This document shows positions 55,401-64,000 of a stretch of 64,000 nucleotides of DNA, piece by piece; the first letter of the stretch is position 1, and the number at the start of each line of letters is the position of its first letter. Made by a program: the position numbers and the translations under genes. Below the pieces are notes generated by a model. That model was given only the letters and a program-made list of their open reading frames with translations. It made no database searches and was not told where the DNA came from. Origin of the DNA: Atherix ibis (Eukaryota > Arthropoda > Insecta > Diptera > Athericidae); the NCBI GenBank assembly GCA_958298945.1, contig OY282605.1, forward strand, positions 121,516,267-121,580,266. Reading direction: 5' to 3'.

Positions 55401-57055
55401 TATTTCAAAAATTCCTTTCATTAAATTTCTTTACGTTCGCTTTTAAAAATATCTATTAATTCTCAAATATAAATAATTTGTTTCGTTGAAGTAGATAATT
55501 TGAAGAAAATTTCTAATATATTTTTTCTGAAGATAAATACTTACACATACATTCTTATAATTTAGTATGTCAGTATTTAATTTAGTCTTTTATATAAAGT
55601 ACAAATAAAGCCTGTTGATTATAGTCCTTGCCAATCGTATAATCAAAGAGTAAATATTATATAAGCGATTCATCATCAACTGTCAAATATCTGTCAATAA
55701 TAATAATTGAATAAAGAAAATTTATCATCTTATATTTTTGACAGTGTAATTTGCCTCTTAAATTCAAATTTTAAAAATATTAGATATTTTTTTTACTAAT
55801 ACTAGCATGTTTTTTGTGCATGTCTGCTCATATTTAATGAAGAAATCTTCCATAATTTCCTTTTATTTAGTACCATTTGCTACTCTATTTGAGACGAGAT
55901 AATATGACAGTTTACTGAATAACAAAGACTTGAAAGATGCATTCTTAAATATATTTGTCTGAGTATTTTTTTAATAATTGTAAATAATAAAAGAGATACG
56001 ATAAAATAGAACAGCATTCAATGGTATGCATAAGAAAGGCATTCAAGGATACATTTTATAGCTGTTTCTTTCTGTATTTTAATGTACAAAAAAGCTTCCA
56101 TCACGATATGATGGCAAAAAAGGAAAAACTACCATCACGATACGAATATGATGGCGAATATTTCGAGAGCTACAAAACTTTTCAAAAATTATTGACGCCT
56201 CATTTATTAGGAACGTGATTCTTCGTAGATCGAACCGATTTCAAAGTTTCATTTGCTTCAATTGAAGACAATTTGCTGATTAAAAGTTACTTGGTACTTT
56301 GTCTCATAGTATACGAATACATTTATACACACACACATTGCTTATTCTGATCCTTTTTGTCCTTTTTTATTTTTTTTATAATAAAATGTTCTCTTTGTTA
56401 TCTCTCGAATAATATCTTCGTCAGATAATCCTGTATCTAGTAAATTTTCCTCTATCGAAATTTCGTAATAATTTCATATATTAGCTCGAGAAAATATATC
56501 TGATGCTACGAGTATAATAAATATTTTAATCGAATAATTGGCGTTTCTACAAAATCAGTTTCTTACTGAATTAAATCATTTCAATTAGCGATAAGGTGAC
56601 TACTTATAAACTTTATAAGTCAATTATTGGTTGATTAAATAAAAGTTTTAAATTTTTGTCGCATTTTTCCAATTCAATTGATTTTGTTATATTTAAGATA
56701 AAATAATTTTACTTTTAGTTGGAAGGAAAAATATAGTTTTTTTTTTATATTGTAGATTTAAATGCTGTTAAAATCAATTTTCTTTTATTATTAATTTATT
56801 TTTAATGAGATTTAAAAGGACTAAATATATAATCAATTAAGCCAAATTTAGTAATACTTTAGAGGATTTAGTAGCGAATAAAGTTAACAAAATCTAGCTT
56901 TTAGACAAGAAGATAATGGCCATAAGATAAACTGGGATTTAATAAAGAAATCATGAAGAATAGACATTAGTTCGATTAAAAAGGATTTTTGCTTGAATAT
57001 AATGAATGTTTTATCAATTCTGTAAGTCCAGGTGGGTTCCTTAATTATATTGTAC
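55401..57055. other. AT-rich non-coding stretch
   Basis: No gene, RNA or transposon recognised. The 65-codon frame at 56021-56218 has no known domain; it includes an internal near-repeat of 'catcacgata' sequence. Confidence 0.5.
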
Positions 57056-57057
57056 TA

Positions 57058-58178
57058 GGTATATAAGCTTAGTAAAAAAAACAAAACACATAGAAAGCAA
57101 AAACAAATTTATTCAAAGTACTTGCCCTCGCTAGCTACACATTTTTCCCATCGCTCGGGCAATTTGTGGATACCACGCCAAAAAAATGCCTTCTCTTTCG
57201 AGGCAAATCACTCATCAAGCCATTTTCGGACATCTTCATAATAATCGAAGTACTGCTCAGCGAGCGCGTGGCCCATCGACGAAAACATGTGGTAGTCGGA
57301 AAGGGCCAAGTCTGGTGAATAAGCGGGGTGGGGTAGCACCTCTCAGTTGAGTGTCTCCAACTAGTTTCGGACCAATTTTGACATGTGCAATGGTGCGTTG
57401 TCGTGGAGGAAAATCAGCTTGTCATGTCTTTGTTAATAATCCGTCCTGTTTTCATGCAGAGCACGGTGAAATTTGATCAGTTGTTGGTGGTAGCAGTGGG
57501 CATTGACAGTTTCAGCAGGTTTCAATATCTCATAGTAGACGATACCCTGCTGATCCCACCAAACGCACAGCATCGTCTTCCGTCCGAACCAATTTGGTCT
57601 TGGGGAATATGTTGCTGGTTGGCCGGGATCAACCCACGATTTCTTGCGTTTAGGATTCTCGAAATATATTCACTTTTCATCAATTCATGCAGTACCCATT
57701 TTCCGATCTTTTCAATCTTCCGCATGCAACGCAGACGCATGAAAATGGCTAGTTGAGTAACACCCAATTGCTCCGCGACCATTTTTTGCGATTGGGTATT
57801 GTCTTCGTCCAAAAGAGCTTGCAATTGATAGTCCACAACCTTCCTAGGCCGATTTTCACGCTTCTAGTACCACAAGTCAAAATTGCCGTCTTTGAACCGA
57901 TGAAACCAATCTCGTCACCAAAGGTCTCCATAAGCATTCGATTTCTTCAAATTAAAGCAGAAAAGCAGAGCTTCTCGCATATGCTTTTTTTATGGCACAA
58001 AAGTAGACATGATTACCAAAGGAAAAATGTTTGTTGTTGTACGAATATGCTGACAATGTGCACTGATTAATGTTGACAGATGTCAAACTCATAAAGAAAA
58101 ATATGGCGTATCCATGGTAGCTTAATATGCTCACTCACGCCATCTATAACCAAACAAGCGGATTTAAGTTTATACACC
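57058..58178 (-). mobile_element. mauritiana-type mariner, degenerate (M3)
   Basis: The left end reads 'ggtatataagctta' after TA at 57056-57057. The right end is 'cggatttaagtttatacacc' before TA at 58179-58180, so this copy shows the true termini of the family. The reverse strand encodes FCFNLKKS-like sequence with a deletion, YQLQALLDEDNTQSQKMVAE, RCMRKIEKIGKWVLHEL, a deletion of about 35 residues, NRGLIPANQQHIPQDQIGSD and then, in another frame, FGGISRVSSTMRY over the VWWDQQGIVYYE region. The C-terminal DNAPLH and YSPDLALSDYHMF blocks remain in a third frame. Inactive. Confidence 0.88.
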
Positions 58179-58299
58179 TAATATTTGAGTAGTTTGACGG
58201 TGTGCAGGAGCTTTTCTTTTTGATTTTTCAATAGTCTGAGTAGTTTCCAAAAAAAAATTCTATTAGCTCGAGTCTATTTAGTCTTGAATATGAATTTTA

Positions 58300-58580
58300 T
58301 ATTAATCGACTGCCGATGTAAAGGTCCTGAATAATACGTTACAATAATAATTAAAAAGGTTAGTAGGATACTCTTACGTTCATTTACTATAACTTTCCAA
58401 TTTGTCAACCCAATAATAGGTATACAAGTATAACTGTAAATTTCTTGAGACTCTTTCAATATTTCTACTGAAATAAGAATGCATTTGCGTTTCGCATTTA
58501 CAAAAATTGCATAAAATTGGACCAAGAATACTATCTTGTGGAACTCCATCTATAATTGATGAGTTTTCCATATTTACTTC
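58300..58580 (-). pseudogene. decayed jockey-type reverse transcriptase scrap
   Basis: The reverse strand reads IIDGVPQDSILGPILCNF, the conserved RT block, followed by frameshifted remnants including WKVIVNERKS, which matches the RVKVNEQKS segment of the element at 1-1293. The YADD box is not recognisable. Confidence 0.65.
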
Positions 58581-59154
58581 TTAGTTGAAACAGGATCCAT
58601 GAGATTTCAGCAATATTTTTTTTTATGTTCGATTAGGGTTCCTTGTGTGTCTGAGCTTTTGATTAAGAAAATTCCCGAGAGTCGCTTCACTGAGAGCCAT
58701 ATAGTAACTCTTCTGAATTCTCGCCTACATTGCTTATACGTTAGTGCTCCTTAGAGGTGTAGTACAAGTTTTGTTCGGTAGCTACGTGACCTTAGAGCTT
58801 AGTAAGTGTAGTTATGTTTTTTTAATGCTGTTATAATCTTATGGAGAATATTCCTTATTAAGTGCATACGTTTTTCGGTGCCATAAATTATTTGTAAATG
58901 GCCGAAAAGTGGTCGAAAAAGAACTTTTGCTTCAACATTGAAAACTTATTAAAATATGGACCGAGTAAGGGCTGTTTTGAGGTCAGAAATTGTGTGGTGT
59001 ATTCATATTGAATCTGTTTAAATAATTGAGCAGAAAGATTATTGGAAAAAAGCTCAAATGAGTTAATCAAAAATCAACTCCATGCTCATTTGCTTTTTGT
59101 AGAGTAAGGGCATCGCTTACAAAGTATTCGGGGCTCAAGTAAAAACTATCAGCC

Positions 59155-59290
59155 AAGTTTTTTTTTATAAAGAAATCCTTGAAAAGCTCAGAAAAAGGAT
59201 TCATTGTATCCGATCGGACATTGCAGACACTTGGATGCTCCAACATGACAATATACAGTTGTTACATGGTTATCACCATCAAATTTTTGT
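59155..59290 (+). pseudogene. mariner transposase scrap (family G)
   Basis: The forward strand reads YKEILEKLRKRIHCIRSDIA then DTWMLQHDN, matching the stretch leading to the second catalytic Asp in mariner relatives. Reading is lost soon after. Downstream, 'gtgcgctcatgtcacagg' occurs twice in tandem (about 59430-59475), with a third related copy at 59345; these may be terminal or subterminal sequence of the same element. Confidence 0.6.
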
Positions 59291-59479
59291 GAGGTCTAGT
59301 CTCAACTCGCACACATTTGCTCGGTGAAGTCTGGTTGTCATGTTAGTGCGTTCATGTCACAGGAGAGCAGCTACTATCTTATCTAAGCAAACAGAGCTGG
59401 CAGCGGTAAAAGGTGGTAGAGGTTGGCATGTTTGTGCGCTCATGTCACAGGTTTTGTGCGCTCATGTCACAGGAGGGCA

Positions 59480-61455
59480 GCTATATACTATACAAGAAAA
59501 GTTTTGATATTTCATATTTTTTTCTATAATTTTTTTTTTTTTTTAAAAAGAGAGACAATAAAAAATATTATCCGATCCAAACGCTTGTTAATTAATAAAA
59601 CAATGTTTACTCTACAAAACTTCTAGATCAGATGCTATTTTTAATATAAAATAAAAAACATTTTTTTAATTAAGAAAATAATTTTCTGTAACCTATTTTA
59701 CAGAAAGTTTAGTTCCAACTTGAAATTAATTTAATGTACTTTTTATTAGAAAAATTTTATTTATATTATCTAATACTATCCAAACATATTATTTGGTGTA
59801 TTTTTGTTAAACTTATTGGTTACTTTAAGTAGTTGCTGGGTCTTAGCAGTAAGGAAGCACTCTATTTGAGGGCATCATATATCTTAAAAAGCACTGAAGA
59901 TTAGTGAATATGATATTTCAGCAAATTTAAGTTAATTCTATTTACAATTATTAAAAAAAGTTATATTTAAAAGGGTTACTATTTGTTTAAAATCCACTTT
60001 AAAAATTTATATATAAGAAATTTGGATAAATTTTAATTTATTTTTCTAAATAAAATGATCATCTTTTAAAAGATATTATTTTATGATAAAAGTACCTATC
60101 AAAACATGATTTGGTAGATTCCTATAGAATATCTTTTAGTATGATTATCATAAAGAAAATATTGTTTTTAGATAAACATCTTTGAATAAAAATAGATTAA
60201 AGATTAGATGATGAAAGTGTATTTTTACCAAATAATTTAAAGTAATTCTAGGAAATATTGTGGAATTTTTAAAAATTTATATTAATGAATATATTAATAA
60301 CAAATAAAAATATAATATTTTATTACAATACTATATGTAAAGGATATTCTCTATTTGGGATTTAATATATTGTAGTTAATTACAGAATTCAAAAACATGA
60401 AAAAAATGTATATGACGTGAATAAGCCAGCGGATATATGCATAACGAAACCATTCACAATTACTTAATTCAGCGATAATGTAATTATGAATCGAAATATC
60501 CTTTCCATTTTCGATATATTAAAATTATTAATTAATAATCAAATACCATTTAATCGATAATATTATTTATGGCATAGGCAATAATATACTCGCATTATAC
60601 TCGTAATTTCACAGTTGTTTATAATATTATTCGCTCTTTTTTTAATTTATTTATTTTAATATCTTATATTCATTTTGATCGAATCAGGACATCATATTGA
60701 TAATTTATAACAAACTGAACTTAATACCTGATTAATTAGATTTACATTATTAAAATGATCGGAAAGCTTGTTCAAAATTCACCAAATATATAGAATATAA
60801 TTGCACCCAAATCGGATTGGAAATACAAAAAATAGTTGCAAATAAAAATCCCCATGAATCGTGTTACCTTTTGCAGTGTTTTTTTGTACAAATAAAAAAG
60901 TTGTACAAAAACACTGTAAAAGGTAACAGGATTCATGGAAAAAAAATTTAAAACAGGATCAAATTGATTGGATAAAATATATTCCAATATGATAATTATC
61001 ATAAATAAAATTTTAACTGACCATATCAGATGTCGAGATAATTTGTGAATATTTTCCTCATTCCATCTCAAATAAGGATATTTTGTGTATGTAATATTTT
61101 GGGGGGATTTTTTTTTGTAAAGTTTTTAAATAAAATTCCATTGTATTCGATAATTTTATTTTTACCTATTAATGGGGTGGTGTTAATTTCAAAATATTTT
61201 TCTCATATCATTATCAGTTTTTAATAAAATGCTATCCGAGAAATTCATTAATTTAGTACGTGATTGGTTTGGTCGGTATAATAAAAAAAGTTCTCCCACA
61301 GGGCTTATGGAAAACAGGGCTTATACTGTAAGTAATATTATTAAATTTATTCATATTTAATTTAAAATTATAATGAAAATGTACGAAAGAAACTTTGCTA
61401 TTATGCATAGCAAAAATAGGCATATTTTCAACTTAAATTCTATCTAATAAAAGAG
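59480..61455. other. AT-rich non-coding stretch
   Basis: No gene recognised. It holds the hairpin at 60852-60938 and a short direct repeat 'acagggcttat' at about 61300-61325. Confidence 0.5.
60852..60938. repeat. near-perfect ~38-base inverted repeat (hairpin)
   Basis: Positions 60852-60890 ('ccatgaatcgtgttacc' onward) and 60902-60938 are reverse complements apart from two substitutions and a two-base difference in a T run, with an 11-base loop. Size and shape resemble a hairpin RNA precursor or a tiny foldback element. No target duplication is evident. Confidence 0.75.
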
Positions 61456-61459
61456 ATTA

Positions 61460-63700
61460 AATTCCTTTTTCACGAAAATTTTTACCGAAAATTTTGTACA
61501 ATCAATTTGAACCAATTAATTTTAAGCGAAAATTTTTACCGAAAATTTTTACCCACAAATTTTTACCGCAAAGATTAACCGAAAATGTTTACCGAAAATG
61601 TTTACCAAAAATGTTTACCAAACACTTTAACCGAAAAGTTTTCCCGCTAATTTTTACCACAAATTTTTACCGAAAATTTTTAGCAAAAATTTTTACTAAA
61701 CATTTTTTACTGATTACTAAAAATGTTTACAGAATATTTTTACCGTAAATTTTTATTGAAAATTTTTACCGAACATTTTTACCGAAAATTTGAATCAGTA
61801 AATTGTTACCGGAAATTTTTGCCGAAATTTTTTTTTTAATTAAAAGTTTTACCGAAAATGTACACTGAAAACTTTTACCAAAAATTTTACTGAAAATTTG
61901 TACCTAACTTTTTTAGCGAAAATTTTTTACCGACAATTTTTACCCAACATTTTTAATGAAAATTTTGACCATTCAAGTTTTACCGAAAATTTTTATCGAA
62001 AGTTTGCACCGAAAATTTTAACCAGTTAATTTGACCGCCATTTTTACCAAAAGTTTCTACCAAACATTTTTATCGAAAATGTTTACCGAACAATGTTTAA
62101 CACAAATTTTTACTAAACATTTTTTACTGATTACTGAAAATTTTTACAGAATAATTTTACCGTAAATTTTTATTGAAAATTTTTACCGAACATTTTTACC
62201 GAAAATTTGAATCAGTAAATTGTTACCGGAAATTTTTGCCGAAATTTTATTTTTAATTAAAAGTTTTACCGAAAATGTACACTGAAAACTTTTACCAAAA
62301 ATTTTACTGAAAATTTGTACCTAACGTTTTTAGCGAAAATTTTTTACCGACAATTTTTACCGAACATTTTTAATGAAAATTTATACCAAAAATTTTGGCC
62401 ATTAAACTTTTACCAAAAATTTTGCCCAGTAAATTTTAACCGAACATTTTAACAAGTTAATTTTTATCGAAAATTGTTACCACAAATGTTTACTCAAAAG
62501 TTTTACCAAAAATTTTTACCGAAAATATTTACTGAAAATTTTTACTGACCATTTTTACCGAAAATTGTTACCGAAAATTTTTACCAAAAATTTTCACCAG
62601 TAAGCTTTTACCGAAAATTTTGCCCAGTAAATTTTTACAGAGCATTTCAACCAGTTAATTTTTACAAAAAATTGTTACCAAAAATCTTTACTGAAAAGTT
62701 TTACCGAAAATGTTAACCAAAAATGTTTACCGAACATTTTGACGAAACATTTTTACTGAAAATTTTTACCGAAAATGTTACCGAAAGTGTTAACTGAAAA
62801 TGTTGGCCGAACATTTTGACCAAACATTTTTACTAAAAATTTTGACAAGTAAATTTTTACCGAAAATGTTTACCAAAATTTTTTACCTAAAATTTTTACC
62901 GAAAATTTTTACCGAAAAATTTTACCGAACATTTTAACTGAAAATTTTGACCATTCAAGTTTTACCGAAAATTTTTATCGAAAGTTTGCACCGAAAATTT
63001 TAACCAGTTAATTTTACCGCCATTTTTACCAAAAGTTTCTACCAAACATTTTTATCGAAAATGTTTACCGAACATTGTTTAACACAAATTTTTACTAAAC
63101 ATTTTTTACTGATTACTGAAAATTTTTACAGAATAATTTTACCGTAAATTTTTATTGAAAATTTTTACCGAACATTTTTACCGAAAATTTTAATCAGTAA
63201 ATTTTTATCGAACATTGTTACCAAAAATGTTTACTAAAAAGTTTTACCGTAAATTTTTTACCGAAAATTTTTATTGAAAATGTTACCCGAAAATGTTTAA
63301 CGAACATTTTTACTGAAAATTTTTACCGACAATTTTTACCAAAAATATTTACCGATCATTTTTACCAAAATTTTTTTTACTAAAAAGTTTTGCAGAAAAT
63401 TTTTATTGAAAATTTATAACGAAAATTTTTACCAGTGAACTTTTTACCGAAAATTTTGCCCAGTAAATTTTTACCGAAATTTTTAACCAGTTAATTTTTA
63501 CCGAAAATGTTAACCAAAAATGTTTGCCGAACATTTTGACCAAACATTTTTACTGAAAATTTTTACCGAAATTTTTTACCGACAATTTTTACTCAAAATT
63601 TTTACCGCAAATTATTACCGAAAGATTTTAGCAAAAATTTTTACCGAAAATTTTTATCGAACTCATTTACCGAATATTGTTACAGAAATTTTTTTTTATT
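61460..63700. repeat. 13-base minisatellite array 3 with higher-order duplications
   Basis: The unit is about ACCGAAAATTTTT with variable length. Longer blocks recur: sequence around 61744 reappears at 62161 (offset 417) and 63143 (offset 982 from the second). A block from about 61970 reappears at about 62952 (offset 982). Open frames here give repetitive FTENFYRKFL-like peptides and are not genes. Confidence 0.95.
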
Positions 63701-64000
63701 GATTTTTTTCTCGAAAAATATTTATTAGCTACCCAAAGTTGAGTTTTTCACAATTACTTTTCTTGTTTCATAGTAGTTTTGTTGAAATGTACACAAAAGT
63801 GTATGAATACGTTTTCAATTAGTTGAAATTAAAATAAACTAATTACGCCAGCAACAATAAAATAAATATGAAAAATATTGGAACAATGTAAATTTTTTAC
63901 TATTATTATTAGTAGAAATATTACTACTATTATTTAATAATAATTGCTTCATAAATGTTCAATTTGTGGTATAAAGATTGATTTTAATGAAATCAATTAG
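63701..64000. other. AT-rich sequence at the right edge
   Basis: About 300 bases with short ATT runs; nothing recognised. Confidence 0.5.

Noticed and set aside
56021..56218. 65-codon ORF with an acidic/aromatic C-terminus
   Set aside because: No motif or repeat of the frame elsewhere, and an internal near-duplication explains part of it.
61494..63702. Frames encoding repetitive FTENFYRKFL-like peptides
   Set aside because: Same explanation: translation of minisatellite array 3.

Overview
This window looks like AT-rich nuclear DNA of an insect, tentatively a dipteran. The evidence is one spliced gene with short introns (about 60-130 bases), a jockey-type LINE with a poly(A) tail, and at least a dozen mariner-family DNA transposons in various states of decay, several still bounded by inverted repeats and TA dinucleotides. 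Nothing suggests a bacterial, plasmid or viral origin, and almost all long open frames are transposase or reverse transcriptase.

Layout. Positions 1-4000 hold the 3' end of a jockey LINE, two tandem copies of a unique-looking ~0.4 kb unit (one split by a mariner) and an R1-like reverse transcriptase scrap. Positions 7.2-23.9 kb are a transposon cluster: two mariner families with 'cgagggtcatt/cgttcaa' ends, mauritiana-type mariners at 10.5 and 16.4 kb, a third family at 13.8 and 20 kb, scraps of a second DDE superfamily with a longer last spacing, a tRNA-like element and a clean MITE. The best-preserved transposase ORF is at 22.0-23.1 kb.

The only host gene I can support is a five-exon gene at 30.0-31.8 kb encoding a 489-residue protein that resembles the LEXM/CIMAP2 group of ciliary or sperm-flagellar proteins with PG-rich repeats. 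It sits between two large minisatellite arrays (26.3-28.9 kb and 32.2-34.9 kb). A third array lies at 61.5-63.7 kb. All three arrays use a 13-base unit with the same AAAATTT core but a different linker, the most unusual large-scale pattern in the window.

Positions 37.6-42.3 kb are another transposon cluster, with a perfect 334-base tandem duplication and an 81-base patch copied from one mariner into another. Positions 42.3-50 kb are non-coding and T-rich, with a decayed ~545-base tandem repeat. Positions 50-59.5 kb again hold mariner and LINE remnants. The transposons show many kinds of rearrangement: a 120-base perfect palindrome, a foldback copy, templated insertions and local tandem duplications. 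No promoter, operon or pathway logic links the elements; the annotation is essentially one gene in a sea of repeats.

Family assignments rest on reading motifs by eye. No database search was possible, and the boundaries of degenerate elements are approximate.
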